Shown one piece after another: positions 1 to 8,655 of a stretch of DNA of 34,836 bases. Position 1 is the stretch's first letter; every line of letters starts with the position of its first letter. The position numbers and the translations under genes are program-made. Origin of the DNA: Bradyrhizobium guangdongense (lineage in GTDB: Bacteria; Pseudomonadota; Alphaproteobacteria; Rhizobiales; Xanthobacteraceae); assembly GCF_006483445.1 (NCBI RefSeq), contig NZ_PPPT01000134.1, positions 1-34,836 of the forward strand, read 5' to 3'. The notes below the pieces were generated by a model, which saw nothing but the letters and a program-made list of their open reading frames with translations, was not told the DNA's origin and did no database searches.

Positions 1-1
1 G

Positions 2-250
2 GTGCCGCCAGAACTGCGCGATGTCGACGTCGTGGTGTTCGACCCGCCGCGCCAGGGCGCCCAGGCGCAAGCGCTGAAACTCGCATCGAGCAAGGTACCG
101 GTTATCGTCGCCGTATCCTGCAACGCCGCGACCTTCGCCCGCGACGCGCGGCTGTTGATCGACGGCGGCTACAAAATCGAGACGGTGGTGCCGGTCGACC
201 AGTTCAAGCACACGCCGCATGTCGAGCTGGTGGCGCGGTTTGCGCGCTGA
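2..250 (+). CDS. Class I SAM-dependent RNA (uracil-C5) methyltransferase, 3' part only
   Basis: This is the C-terminal 82 residues of a TrmA/RumA (RlmC/RlmD)-type methyltransferase; the gene begins outside the window. It shows motif IV of the SAM domain (VVFDPPRQGA) and the catalytic-loop signature VSCNAATFARD, whose cysteine attacks C6 of the target uracil in this family. The ending HTPHVELVARF is the usual family C-terminus. Full-length members are about 400-450 residues. Which tRNA or rRNA uracil is modified cannot be told from this fragment. The family call is secure, the substrate is not. Confidence 0.93.
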   Translation: MPPELRDVDVVVFDPPRQGAQAQALKLASSKVPVIVAVSCNAATFARDARLLIDGGYKIETVVPVDQFKHTPHVELVARFAR

Positions 251-268
251 GATCAAGGAGCCGGTCCA

Positions 269-718
269 TCAATCGCCGGGCCGCCGCGCGACGTAGCCGA
301 TGCGCAAGCCCGGCTCGAACCCGCAGGCTTCATAGAAGCGGTGAACGCGCGGATCCTTGCGGCCGCTCTGCATCAGCACGTGATGACAATCCCTGCGCCA
401 GGCTTCCGCCAGCGCGGCGGCGACGACGGCGCGGCCATGGCCGCGGCCCTGAAACTCGGGATGGGTGACGACGTTTTCGAGAAAGCCGTGTTGCCGTCCA
501 CCGCGCAGCAGATTGGGCGCCGTGATCAGCATGCAGGTGGCGACGATCTTGTCGCCCGCCGTCGACACGAGCACCGCGATGTCGTCGCGCGCGAGCGTTT
601 GTTGCCAGATAGCCTCACGCCTCGCCTGCGGCTCGGCAGCAGCACTCACCTCCGATACGCGAAACAGATCCAGCAACCCGGCAAAATCGGACGGCGCGGC
701 AAGCCTGGCGTTCGGCAT
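269..718 (-). CDS. GNAT family N-acetyltransferase
   Basis: 149 residues, the usual size for a single GNAT domain. Residues about 85-105 carry the acetyl-CoA binding motif A (VVTHPEFQGRGHGRAVVAAA, with the R/Q-x-x-G-x-G/A pattern), followed by a typical motif B region ending HRFYEACGFEPG. The substrate (small amine, antibiotic or protein N-terminus) cannot be inferred. The start ATG follows a purine-rich AGGGGA stretch. The gene converges on the methyltransferase with 18 bp between them, so it is probably its own transcription unit. Family confident, function open. Confidence 0.88.
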   Translation of the reverse strand: MPNARLAAPSDFAGLLDLFRVSEVSAAAEPQARREAIWQQTLARDDIAVLVSTAGDKIVATCMLITAPNLLRGGRQHGFLENVVTHPEFQGRGHGRAVVAAALAEAWRRDCHHVLMQSGRKDPRVHRFYEACGFEPGLRIGYVARRPGD

Positions 719-821
719 TCGGCGATCCCCTGTGTGTCCCCGCAGTTAAGCTGATTCCCGCAGGGACAAGCGACAGCGAAGTCGCGGGGCCGCCTCGATC
801 TTTTGTCGGCGTGCGTGATCT

Positions 822-956
822 TCAATCCGTTTTGGACACACCCATGCCGAAGACCAGTTGATTGCCGTCGGGATCGAGGATGTCGAAATCGCGCATGCCG
901 TAGTCGTAGGTCTGCGGCGCGCTGACCGGCTTGGCGCCGCGCGCGACCAGCATGGC
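822..956 (-). pseudogene. Remnant of a VOC (glyoxalase/bleomycin-resistance) protein, C-terminal part
   Basis: About 44 codons read ARGAKPVSAPQTYDYGMRDF followed by DILDPDGNQLVFGMG, the last beta-strands of a vicinal oxygen chelate domain. The DPDGNxLxFG motif and its following glutamine/phenylalanine are characteristic. VOC proteins are normally 120-150 residues. Upstream on the same strand no frame continues into the missing N-terminal half, so this is a truncated relic and not a frameshift. The reading frame extends to a possible ATG at 1013, but residues beyond about 956 do not look like the family. Confidence 0.6.
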
Positions 957-1105
957 GGAACTCCAGCGTAGCAACAATCTCCGTGAGTGCATTTGGCAGC
1001 ACTCGACGCACATGGCACACGAAACGCTGCAACTTCGAACGATTCAACCGTGCCGTCTTTGCTGCCGCGCACAACAGCAAGTTCGCGCGCAAGCCGGCAA
1101 GCACC
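957..1105. other. Intergenic stretch between the VOC remnant and the ROK promoter
   Basis: No supported gene. Several open frames cross it on both strands but have arginine-rich composition typical of frame shadows in GC-rich DNA. A small inverted repeat, GAGTGC / GCACTC with an 8-nt loop, lies near 982-1001 close to the point where VOC homology ends. It may mark the deletion junction. Confidence 0.4.
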
Positions 1106-1135
1106 TTGACAGCGGAAAGGCTTCGCGCTCATTCT
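1106..1135 (+). promoter_or_regulatory. Probable promoter of the ROK regulator gene
   Basis: A perfect sigma-70 -35 hexamer, TTGACA, lies at 1106-1111. About 18 nt downstream is a weak -10-like CATTCT (1130-1135) inside the left arm of the palindrome at 1129-1153. Transcription would start a few bases before the first candidate start codon. Confidence 0.5.
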
Positions 1136-1153
1136 TACACTAAGTAAGAATGA
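1129..1153. promoter_or_regulatory. Perfect 10-bp inverted repeat, likely operator of the ROK regulator
   Basis: Arms TCATTCTTAC and GTAAGAATGA are exact reverse complements separated by 5 nt (ACTAA). The site overlaps the predicted -10 region and the first candidate ATG (1150) of the ROK gene. Its size and symmetry fit a dimeric helix-turn-helix repressor, so negative autoregulation is the simplest reading. I did not find a second full copy upstream of the binding-protein gene at 2338-2399. Confidence 0.65.
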
Positions 1154-2337
1154 CGTCAGGGATGGAAATGTCGGAGCAGCCGAGAAGCCGGCGGCAGACA
1201 CGCGCGGCCATTCTGGGGCATTTGCTCCAGTCGGGTGGCACGTTTCGGCCGCCTCTGGCGCGGGCCGTGCGCCTCTCCGAGGCCAGCCTGTCGCGCATCC
1301 TGTTCGACCTGAAAGCGGAGGGCCTGATCGAGGAAGTGCGGTGTCCTGCGCCCTATTTCGGCGGCCCCTCCGCGCTCGTGTCGCTCGACGGTTCCGTTGC
1401 GCTCGCAGCCTTTGAGCTCACCGCACGAAGATGGAGCGTCGGCGTCGGCGCCCTTTCCGGCGAGCTGCATTTTGCCGAACGGGTGTCCTTTCCGAAGAAG
1501 CCGACGGTCGCATCCGTCGGACGTGCCTTTCGCGATGCACTGGAGCTGCTGCAGGACTGGACGCGGAAACACCGCGTACGGCTGTCGCAGATCGGCGTCT
1601 CCGTTCCCGGCCTCGGCCGGCTGAGCGAGCTCGGCAACCCCATCATTCCCTGTGACGTCGAGCTGGTGCGCGACCTGCTCGGCGAGGCATTTTCGGACGT
1701 GCCGATAGAGATCACCAACTCCGTCGTCGCCCATACGACCTTTCATCGCTCCCGCACCGCGGACTATCCGTTTGCGGGCGCACATCTGTTCGTTTTCGTC
1801 GGCCAGGGCATTGCCGGCACCTGGGTCGACGGTCCCGTCGAGGCCGAGGCGCTGCAGCCGGTCGAGCTCGGCCACATGGTGTTCGGCGACGGTGGGCCGC
1901 GCTGCCGCTGCGGCCATCATGGCTGCGTCGAAGCCTATACGTCGCTTCCGGCCTTGGGAGACCTCATCGGCGTGCCCGAGGCCGAACTGCAGGACAGCGC
2001 CGGATGGGTGAACACGATCTCGATTCCGGCGCGCGTGCGCCAGGAGCTGCGGCGGCGCCTGTTCCGGCTTGGGCTGGCGATCGGCAATACGCTGAACGTT
2101 AAGCCGTGCCCCGGCGTTGCCATCAGCGGCTGGCCGTCGCTGCTCACAGAAGAGGATCGCAAGGCCGTCGTCGACGGCATCGATGCGTCGCTGCTGGGCG
2201 GACGCAAACACGCCCAGGTGTCGGTCGCCTTCGTGCCGCCGTCGACCGGCAACGATCCGAATGCCGCGCTCGCCTTCGCCGCCTGGTGCCTGGCGTGCCG
2301 CGGCGGCATGCCGGCCGCCTCCGTGGAGGCTGCCTGA
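1150..2337 (+). CDS. ROK family transcriptional regulator of the adjacent sugar transporter
   Basis: 395 residues from the first ATG. Residues about 14-62 form a winged helix-turn-helix (RRQTRAAILGHLLQ ... EASLSRILFDLKAEGLIEE). The rest is a ROK (sugar kinase-like) domain with the zinc site His242, Cys252, Cys254, Cys259 in GH-x9-CRCGHHGC, as in NagC/Mlc-type repressors. The ATP-binding and catalytic-loop motifs of true ROK kinases are weak, which fits a regulator. ATG 1168 (MSEQPRS) has a better-placed AGGGA ribosome site than ATG 1150, so the real start may be 1168 and the operator would then lie in the 5' leader. It is followed after 62 bp by the transporter operon on the same strand, which it probably controls in response to the transported sugar. 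Confidence 0.9.
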   Translation: MTSGMEMSEQPRSRRQTRAAILGHLLQSGGTFRPPLARAVRLSEASLSRILFDLKAEGLIEEVRCPAPYFGGPSALVSLDGSVALAAFELTARRWSVGVGALSGELHFAERVSFPKKPTVASVGRAFRDALELLQDWTRKHRVRLSQIGVSVPGLGRLSELGNPIIPCDVELVRDLLGEAFSDVPIEITNSVVAHTTFHRSRTADYPFAGAHLFVFVGQGIAGTWVDGPVEAEALQPVELGHMVFGDGGPRCRCGHHGCVEAYTSLPALGDLIGVPEAELQDSAGWVNTISIPARVRQELRRRLFRLGLAIGNTLNVKPCPGVAISGWPSLLTEEDRKAVVDGIDASLLGGRKHAQVSVAFVPPSTGNDPNAALAFAAWCLACRGGMPAASVEAA

Positions 2338-2399
2338 ACTGACCTGAACCACGTGACGTGAAAGCATAAAACAAAGTTCACACCCGGGAGGAACATGCC

Positions 2400-3683
2400 A
2401 TGCCGATCACGACAACAAGGCGCCGTCTGCTCGCTGGAGCCGCTGCCACGCTCGCACTGCCTTCGTTCGCCCGCGCGCAAGGCGTCAAACCGCGCCTGAC
2501 CGCGATCTCGCAATGGTCCGCAGGCAGCGATGGCGCGGCCATCACCGCGCTCGGCAAGAAGTTCGAGGAGAAGGGCGGCATTTGGCAGCATTCGCCCGTC
2601 CCCGGCTTCACCACGGAGATGATGAACAAGCTGCGTGCCCAGATCATCGCCGGCGATCCACCGGCCTGCTCGCAGCTCAAGGGCCCCGAGATCGCGGCCT
2701 GGTCGAAGATCGCGCCGACCGTCAATCTCGATTCCGTCGTCGCCGCCGCCGGCTACGAGAAGGTCGTCGCGCCGGACCTTGCGAAATTGCACAAGCCGGG
2801 CGGCAAGTGGATTGCGCTGCCGCTGCAGATCTACAGCACCAACATGCTGTTTCTCTCCAAGCGCGCGATGGACAAGGCCAAGGCCGACAAGGTCCCGGTC
2901 ACCTGGGCCGATTTCAACGAGCTTGCCGAAAAGATGAAGTCGGGCGGCGTCACATATCCGATCGCCAACGGCGGCACCCGCCCCGACGACGGGCAGAAAT
3001 TCGAGGCCTCGCTCGCCGGCATCAGCCCAACGGCCTACCGCGCGGCCATCATGAATCTCGACAAGAAGGCGCTTGAGGGCCCCGAGGTCAAGGCCGCCTT
3101 CGCGCAGACCCGCAAGATCGCCGACTGGATGGACCCCAATGTCGGCGCGCAACCCTTTGCCACCAATGCGAAGCGCTTCATCGACGGCGACATGGGCATG
3201 ATGATCCAGGGCGGATGGGCGCAAGGCGTGCTGCGCAACGCCGGTTTCAAGCTCGAGGACTTCATCATCACCCCCGGCCCCAGCGACAACAGCAAGCCGG
3301 TGTTCCTGCTGAATGCCGATGCCTTCATCTTCTGGGAGCGCAAGGAGCCCGATCTCCAGGCCGGTCAGGCGCTGATGGCCAAGCTCGTCATGGATCCCGC
3401 GATCCAGACCATGTACTCGCAGATCACGGGGTCGATCCCCGTGCGCACCGATGTCGATCTCTCGGGTGAAGGCTGGTCGGACGGTCAGCGGCGCACCGCA
3501 GCCGCGCTCAAGGACGCGGTTGCCAACAATCAGGCCGTGCTGAGCCTCGCGCACAATATGGCGCAGGAGAACGGCCTGACCGCAGCGATGATCGACGTGC
3601 TCACCGAATACGTGAAGAACAAGACGATCAAGCCGGAGCAGGCAGCTACCCGCCTCGCCGAAGCCGTCGAGGGGGCGCGGTGA
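2400..3683 (+). CDS. Sugar ABC transporter, periplasmic solute-binding protein (CUT1 / GtsA-like)
   Basis: 427 residues beginning with a signal peptide that has a twin-arginine look (TTTRRRLLAG, then a hydrophobic stretch ending FARAQG). The mature protein has the family 1 solute-binding fold. Its pattern of a GSD-x-AAITAL-x-KKFEEKGG start, a QIIAGDPPACSQLKG segment and W/Y-rich sugar-pocket regions resembles the glucose/mannose-type GtsA group. A GGGAGGA ribosome site sits 7 nt before the ATG. Its stop overlaps the GTG of the first permease (GTGA), so the proteins are translationally coupled. The sugar is not certain; a monosaccharide such as glucose, galactose or mannose is most likely given the dehydrogenase at the operon end. 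Confidence 0.9.
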   Translation: MPITTTRRRLLAGAAATLALPSFARAQGVKPRLTAISQWSAGSDGAAITALGKKFEEKGGIWQHSPVPGFTTEMMNKLRAQIIAGDPPACSQLKGPEIAAWSKIAPTVNLDSVVAAAGYEKVVAPDLAKLHKPGGKWIALPLQIYSTNMLFLSKRAMDKAKADKVPVTWADFNELAEKMKSGGVTYPIANGGTRPDDGQKFEASLAGISPTAYRAAIMNLDKKALEGPEVKAAFAQTRKIADWMDPNVGAQPFATNAKRFIDGDMGMMIQGGWAQGVLRNAGFKLEDFIITPGPSDNSKPVFLLNADAFIFWERKEPDLQAGQALMAKLVMDPAIQTMYSQITGSIPVRTDVDLSGEGWSDGQRRTAAALKDAVANNQAVLSLAHNMAQENGLTAAMIDVLTEYVKNKTIKPEQAATRLAEAVEGAR

Positions 3684-4609
3684 CCGACACCGTCGCCGCA
3701 GTGACGCGAACAGCGCGGCCGACCACATCAGGCGTGGTCGGTCGGCTGCCCGAATATCTGACGATCTGGGTGCCGCTGCTGTTGTCGGCAGCGCACCTGA
3801 TTTCGTTTTCGCTATGGACGATCTGGATTTCGTTCACGCCGTCCACCCTTGTCCCTGTTACGGGCTGGGTGGGTCTGCGCAACTACACATCGGTGCTGGC
3901 GACCCGGAACTGGAACATCGCCTTCGACAATCTCTTGCTGTTCGGCAGCGCGTTCGTGCTGCTGAGCCTGGTGACCGGCCTCATGCTGGCGATCCTGCTC
4001 GACCAGCGCATTCGCGGCGAGAACACGCTGCGATCTATCTTCCTCTATCCCCTGGCCGTGTCGTTCGTCGTGACAGGCACGGTCTGGAGCTGGCTGCTCA
4101 ATCCCGGCCTCGGGATCCAGAAGCTCGTCCAGGATCTCGGCTGGACCTCGTTCCGGTTCGACTGGCTGGTCGACCGCGACATGGCGATCTGGACCATCGT
4201 GATCGCCGCGATCTGGCAATCCTCGGGCTTCGCCATGGCGCTCTTCCTCGCCGGCCTGCGGTCGGTCGATTCCGACTTGATCAAGGCCGCACAGATCGAC
4301 GGCGCAGGACCGATCCGGATGTACCGCCGCGTCATCCTGCCGACGCTGTGGCCGATCACCATCACCGTCATCGTCATCCAGCTCCAGTTCGCCATTTCGA
4401 CCTTCGACCTCGTCCGCGCGCTGACCAATGGCGGGCCTGGAATCGCGACCCAATTGCCGGCTCTCGTGGTCTACGACCTGATGTTCCAGCGCGGCCTGCT
4501 CGGTCGCGGCGCGGCGGCAGCCGTGCTGATGCTGCTGATTCTTCTCGCGGTGCTGCTGCCCTACGCGGCGTGGCGACATCTCCAGCGACGGCGGGCCAAC
4601 CATGCGTGA
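3680..4609 (+). CDS. Sugar ABC transporter permease (MalF/GtsB-like)
   Basis: 309 residues with about six hydrophobic membrane segments. A typical EAA loop begins near residue 203 (KAAQIDGAGPIRMYRRVILP), the cytoplasmic helix that docks on the ATPase. The start is GTG at 3680, overlapping the stop of the binding-protein gene. The end overlaps the next permease by 8 nt, so all are one operon. It forms the membrane channel with the second permease. Confidence 0.93.
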   Translation: MTDTVAAVTRTARPTTSGVVGRLPEYLTIWVPLLLSAAHLISFSLWTIWISFTPSTLVPVTGWVGLRNYTSVLATRNWNIAFDNLLLFGSAFVLLSLVTGLMLAILLDQRIRGENTLRSIFLYPLAVSFVVTGTVWSWLLNPGLGIQKLVQDLGWTSFRFDWLVDRDMAIWTIVIAAIWQSSGFAMALFLAGLRSVDSDLIKAAQIDGAGPIRMYRRVILPTLWPITITVIVIQLQFAISTFDLVRALTNGGPGIATQLPALVVYDLMFQRGLLGRGAAAAVLMLLILLAVLLPYAAWRHLQRRRANHA

Positions 4610-5459
4610 CCGGAGTTTTACGCCGAGCCGCATGCTCATCTATCTCGTCGTCGTGCTGGTCGCGGTCGCCTGGCTCGTGCCACTGATCGTCGTCATCCTG
4701 AACTCGCTGCGCAGCAACGAGGAAATCGCGCAGACCTCGATGATCGGCTGGCCGCTCAAATGGGCCTTCGGCAACTACCTCACGGCCTGGTCCGACTTCT
4801 GCGTGGCGCAGACCTGCGCCGGCATCCGGCCGTACATGCTCAACTCCGCGCTCGTCACCATCCCTGCGACGATCTTCTCCACCCTGCTCGGTGCAGTCGC
4901 CGGTTACGCGATCTCGCTCTGGCGCTTTCGCGGCGATCAGTGGATCTATGGCATCGTCACGCTCGGAATCTTCCTGCCGCAGCAGATGCGTCTCTTGCCC
5001 TGGACCATCGTGCTGCGTGACACCGGCCTGATGAACACGCTGACGGGCCTGGTGGCGATCCATACCATCCAGGGGCTTTCGTTCACCGTGTTGTTCTGCC
5101 GGAACTACTACGTCTCCATCCCACAGGAGCTGATCCGGGCCGCGCGCATCGATGGCGCGGGGTTCTTCCGCATCTTCTGGCGCATCATCCTGCCGCTCTC
5201 GCCGCCGATCCTGGTCGTCACCATCATCTGGCAGTTCACGCATATCTGGAACGAGTTCCTCTATGGCGTGACGTTCACGACCGGCCAGCAGCAGCCGGTC
5301 ACCGCGGCGCTGATCGCGCTTTCGGCCGCGGTCGCCGACATCCCGCAGCATGGCGTGCAGAGCGCCGCTGTGATGATCGCGGCCCTGCCCACCCTGCTGA
5401 TCTACCTGATCGGCGGCAAGTACTTCGTACGCGGGCTCACCGCCGGCGCCGTGAAATGA
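4602..5459 (+). CDS. Sugar ABC transporter permease (MalG/GtsC-like)
   Basis: 285 residues, six predicted membrane segments, and an EAA loop near residue 180 (RAARIDGAGFFRIFWRIILP). The N-terminal cytoplasmic tail is short, as in MalG-type subunits. The ATG lies inside the 3' end of the upstream permease. The ATPase follows after 10 nt. It is the partner of the 3680-4609 permease in a heterodimeric importer. Confidence 0.93.
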   Translation: MRDRSFTPSRMLIYLVVVLVAVAWLVPLIVVILNSLRSNEEIAQTSMIGWPLKWAFGNYLTAWSDFCVAQTCAGIRPYMLNSALVTIPATIFSTLLGAVAGYAISLWRFRGDQWIYGIVTLGIFLPQQMRLLPWTIVLRDTGLMNTLTGLVAIHTIQGLSFTVLFCRNYYVSIPQELIRAARIDGAGFFRIFWRIILPLSPPILVVTIIWQFTHIWNEFLYGVTFTTGQQQPVTAALIALSAAVADIPQHGVQSAAVMIAALPTLLIYLIGGKYFVRGLTAGAVK

Positions 5460-5469
5460 AGGGGACATC

Positions 5470-6585
5470 ATGGCCGCGCTAAGCATTCGCACCTTGTCGA
5501 AGCGTTACGCCAATCTGGAGGTGCTGAAGGGCATCAATCTCGACATCGAGAGCGGCGAGTTCACCGTGCTGGTCGGACCGTCCGGTTGCGGCAAGTCCAC
5601 TCTGCTCAACATCGTCGCCGGGCTCGACCGTCCGAGCGCAGGCACGATCGAGATCGGCGGACGCGTCGTCAACGACGTCGAGCCGAAGGACCGCGACATC
5701 GCCATGGTGTTCCAGTCCTACGCGCTCTATCCGTCGATGACGGTGCGCCAGAACATCACCTTTGGCATGGAATGCCGCAACGTGCCGAAGGCGGAGCAGG
5801 AGAAGGCGCTCACCAACGTCGCCAAATTGCTCCAGATCGAGCCCCTGCTCGCCCGCAAACCGTCGCAACTGTCAGGCGGGCAGCGCCAGCGCGTGGCGAT
5901 GGGCCGTGCGCTGGTGCGCGATCCCCTGCTGTTCCTGTTCGACGAGCCGCTCTCCAACCTCGACGCAAAACTGCGGGTCGAGATGCGGATGGAGATCAAG
6001 CGGCTGCATCAGCGCATCGGCGCCACCATCATCTATGTCACCCACGACCAGATCGAGGCGATGACCATGGCGACACGGATTGCCGTGATGCACCAGGGCG
6101 CCGTGCAGCAATTCGCCGATCCCGACACCGTCTACCGCTATCCCGCCAATCTGTTCGTGGCGCGCTTCATGGGTTCGCCGCCGATGAACACGATGCCGGC
6201 GCGGCTGGAGGCCGGCGACGACGGACCTGTCGTGGTGATCGGCGCGGGGCGGCCATACGAGGTGCGGCTTGGCCTAAGGGGATACGAGGCGGCGGCCTCC
6301 TATGTCGGCCGTGAGGTGGTGCTGGGCATCAGGCCGGAATGCATTGCCGAGGGCAATCGCGCGTTTTCCGGCGCTGTGGGCGAGCCCATTGTCGTCAATG
6401 CGCCGGTCGAGATGGTCGAGCCCACGGGCGCCGAGACCATCGTGCTGCTGCGGCTCGGCGGCGAACCCGCGCTGGCGCGCATCTCGCCCGACATACGACC
6501 GGTACCGGGAGAGCGTGCGTCCTTTGCGCTCGACACCCGCCGCATTTGCCTGTTCGACCCCGAGACGGAGCGCCTGATCGCATGA
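5470..6585 (+). CDS. Sugar ABC transporter ATP-binding protein (UgpC/MalK family)
   Basis: 371 residues. It has Walker A GPSGCGKST at 36-44, the Q-loop FQSYALYP, the signature LSGGQRQR at about 134, Walker B LFLFDEP with Asp158/Glu159, and the switch His192 in VTHDQIEAM. The C-terminal 130 residues form the regulatory TOBE/OB-fold extension typical of CUT1 ATPases (VLGIRPE segment). It powers import through the two upstream permeases. The stop codon overlaps the start of the SDR gene in an ATGA junction. Confidence 0.95.
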   Translation: MAALSIRTLSKRYANLEVLKGINLDIESGEFTVLVGPSGCGKSTLLNIVAGLDRPSAGTIEIGGRVVNDVEPKDRDIAMVFQSYALYPSMTVRQNITFGMECRNVPKAEQEKALTNVAKLLQIEPLLARKPSQLSGGQRQRVAMGRALVRDPLLFLFDEPLSNLDAKLRVEMRMEIKRLHQRIGATIIYVTHDQIEAMTMATRIAVMHQGAVQQFADPDTVYRYPANLFVARFMGSPPMNTMPARLEAGDDGPVVVIGAGRPYEVRLGLRGYEAAASYVGREVVLGIRPECIAEGNRAFSGAVGEPIVVNAPVEMVEPTGAETIVLLRLGGEPALARISPDIRPVPGERASFALDTRRICLFDPETERLIA

Positions 6586-7346
6586 CTGTTTCCATCTATT
6601 CCGGCCTGGCCGGTCGCGTCGTCCTGATCACGGGCGGCGCCAGCGGCATCGGCGCCGCCTTCGTGCGGGCATTTGCGGCGCAAAAATCCCGCGTCGCCTT
6701 TCTCGATATCGACAGAGATGCCGGCGAGGCGCTGGTGCGCGAGGTCACCGATGCGTTCGGCTCCGCGCCGCTGTTCGTACCCTGCGACCTCCTCGACATC
6801 GAGGCGCTGCGCGGCGCGATCGATCGCGTCCACGGTGCGCTCGGCGACGCCGCCGTGCTCGTCAACAACGCCGCGAACGACAAGCGCCACATGCTGGCCG
6901 AATTGACGCCGCAGGAATTCGACTGGACGATGGGCGTCAATCTCAAGCACGTTGTCTTCGCGGCGCAGGCGGTGGTGCCGCAGATGCGCGCGCGCGGCGG
7001 CGGCTCGATCGTCAACATGTCCTCGATCGCGTGGATGCGCGGCGCGCCGGGGCTGCCGGCCTATGCGGCCGCGAAGGCCGCCATCGTCGGCTTCACCAAT
7101 TCGCTCGCCCGGATCGTCGGCCCCGACCGCATCCGCGTCAACGCCATCGCGCCCGGCATGGTGATCACCGAGCGCCAGCGCCGGCTGTGGTATCCGGACG
7201 AGACGCAGATTGCCGAGTTTCGCACCCGTCAGGCCGTCCCCGATGCGGTGACGCCCGACGACATCGCGCAACTCGCATTGTTTCTCGCCTCCGACGACAG
7301 CCAGCGCATCACGCGCCAGTGCCTCCAGGTCGACGGCGGCTTGTGA
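6582..7346 (+). CDS. Short-chain dehydrogenase, probably sugar 1-dehydrogenase
   Basis: 254 residues. The NAD(P) motif TGGASGIG is at 17-24, followed by the NNAANDKRH segment, the catalytic serine in MSSIAW, and Tyr161-x3-Lys165. NNAAND-x-RH is seen in aldose 1-dehydrogenases of the SDR family (galactose, arabinose and fucose types). The gene is translationally coupled to the ABC ATPase (ATGA overlap), so the imported sugar is probably oxidised directly to a lactone or aldonate without phosphorylation. That pathway assignment is inferred from context; no dehydratase or kinase is in the window to confirm it. An open frame extends upstream in phase but overlaps the ATPase gene and is a shadow. 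Confidence 0.88.
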   Translation: MTVSIYSGLAGRVVLITGGASGIGAAFVRAFAAQKSRVAFLDIDRDAGEALVREVTDAFGSAPLFVPCDLLDIEALRGAIDRVHGALGDAAVLVNNAANDKRHMLAELTPQEFDWTMGVNLKHVVFAAQAVVPQMRARGGGSIVNMSSIAWMRGAPGLPAYAAAKAAIVGFTNSLARIVGPDRIRVNAIAPGMVITERQRRLWYPDETQIAEFRTRQAVPDAVTPDDIAQLALFLASDDSQRITRQCLQVDGGL

Positions 7347-7537
7347 CCGAGATGAGGAGCGCAAATCAGCCGCCGAAATGGTGAACGATCACCGGTCTCA
7401 AAGATCCTGCCGGGTGTCCAGATCGTCGCGGCTCATTCCGCCGATCGCATTGCCGGAAATCGGCGTTGATGTCGGTCAAGCCCAGCCGCTGGTGAGGCGC
7501 TAGACTCGATCAGGAATTTTCCCTGGAGTCAGGCCGG

Positions 7538-8617
7538 GTGATCGACCGACGACACCTCATCTCCGCCGCACTCGGGCTGTCGGCCGCGGCATTCGTCAGT
7601 CGCCCCGCGAGGGCGGCGACGATGACCTATCAGGACGCGGTGCGGACGTCGCGCGCCCCGCTGCAGGTCCCTCCGAGGAACCGCGAGCTCGTCCGCTTTG
7701 CGACGCTTGCCGCCAACAGCCACAACACCCAACCCTGGATCTTCACCGCGCGTGGCGATGACATCACGATCGCGCCCGACTTCACCCGCCGCTGCCCGGC
7801 CGTCGATCCTGACGACCATCATCTGTTCGTCAGCCTCGGCTGCGCCGTCGAGAATCTCGCTCTCGCGGCCGCAATGCTCGGCTGGCGCGCAAACCCGACC
7901 GTCGTTGGCGACAATATCGTGGTCGCGCTGGAGCCGGCACCGCCCGCAGGGTCGCCGTTGGCCGCCGCCATTCCGGCCAGGCAATGCACGCGGGCCGTTT
8001 TCGACGGCAGGCCGGTTGCGCCTGATATCTTGCGTCAGCTCGAAGATGCCTGTCGCGAGCCGGCCGTCTCGACCATCCTGATAACCGAGCGCGCCGGCGT
8101 CTCGAAGGTCGCCGACTACGTGCTGGAAGGAAATTCGGCGCAGATGCGCGACAAGGCCTTCATGCGCGAGCTCGTCGACTGGATGCGCTTCAATGAAGCG
8201 GATGCAGTTGCGAGCATGGACGGGTTGTTCTCCCGCGCCTCGGGAAACCCGGCCTTGCCGGCCTGGATCGCGCGGCCGCTGTTGAAGCTCGCCTTCACGG
8301 AAAGCGGAGAAAACAGGAAGTATCGCGAGCAGATTGACAGCTCGGCCGGCATCATCGTGCTTACTGCCGACCGCAGCGACAAGGCGCATTGGATCGCGAT
8401 CGGCCGAGCCTGCCAGCGATTTGGACTTCAGGCGACTGCACTTGGGCTGAAATACGCCTTCATCAACCAGCCAGTCGAGGTGGCGACGCTCAGACCGCAA
8501 TTCGCGGCATCGCTCGGATTAGGTGAACGGCGTCCCGACATCGTCATGCGATTCGGCACCGGGCCGGACCTGCCCAAATCGCTGCGACGCACGCCCGAGC
8601 TGGTGATGCGCGGTTGA
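7538..8617 (+). CDS. Exported nitroreductase-family flavoprotein (Acg-like), Tat-type signal
   Basis: 359 residues starting at GTG 7538, with a GGAG ribosome site about 10 nt upstream. Residues 1-27 look like an export signal (DRRHLISAALGLSAAAFVS ... ARA), possibly twin-arginine, which would suit a protein carrying FMN across the membrane folded. The mature part has the nitroreductase-like signature NSHNTQPWIF followed by paired nitroreductase half-domains, and a late QATALGLKYAFINQP segment, as in Acg-type FMN-binding oxidoreductases. The substrate is unknown. The gene stands alone and converges on the DUF1194 gene with 38 bp between them. Confidence 0.82.
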   Translation: MIDRRHLISAALGLSAAAFVSRPARAATMTYQDAVRTSRAPLQVPPRNRELVRFATLAANSHNTQPWIFTARGDDITIAPDFTRRCPAVDPDDHHLFVSLGCAVENLALAAAMLGWRANPTVVGDNIVVALEPAPPAGSPLAAAIPARQCTRAVFDGRPVAPDILRQLEDACREPAVSTILITERAGVSKVADYVLEGNSAQMRDKAFMRELVDWMRFNEADAVASMDGLFSRASGNPALPAWIARPLLKLAFTESGENRKYREQIDSSAGIIVLTADRSDKAHWIAIGRACQRFGLQATALGLKYAFINQPVEVATLRPQFAASLGLGERRPDIVMRFGTGPDLPKSLRRTPELVMRG

Positions 8618-8655
8618 GCGAACCGATCGACTTCTGACTGGCCGACGGACGAACG

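Noticed and set aside
2338..2399. GTGAA / TTCAC inverted repeat before the binding-protein gene as a second ROK operator
   Set aside because: Arms are only 5 bp, the spacer is 14 nt, and the sequence does not match the palindrome at 1129-1153.
1935..3728. Long (597-codon) minus-strand frame opposite the ROK and binding-protein genes
   Set aside because: It is the antisense shadow of two well-supported genes, with no domain signatures.
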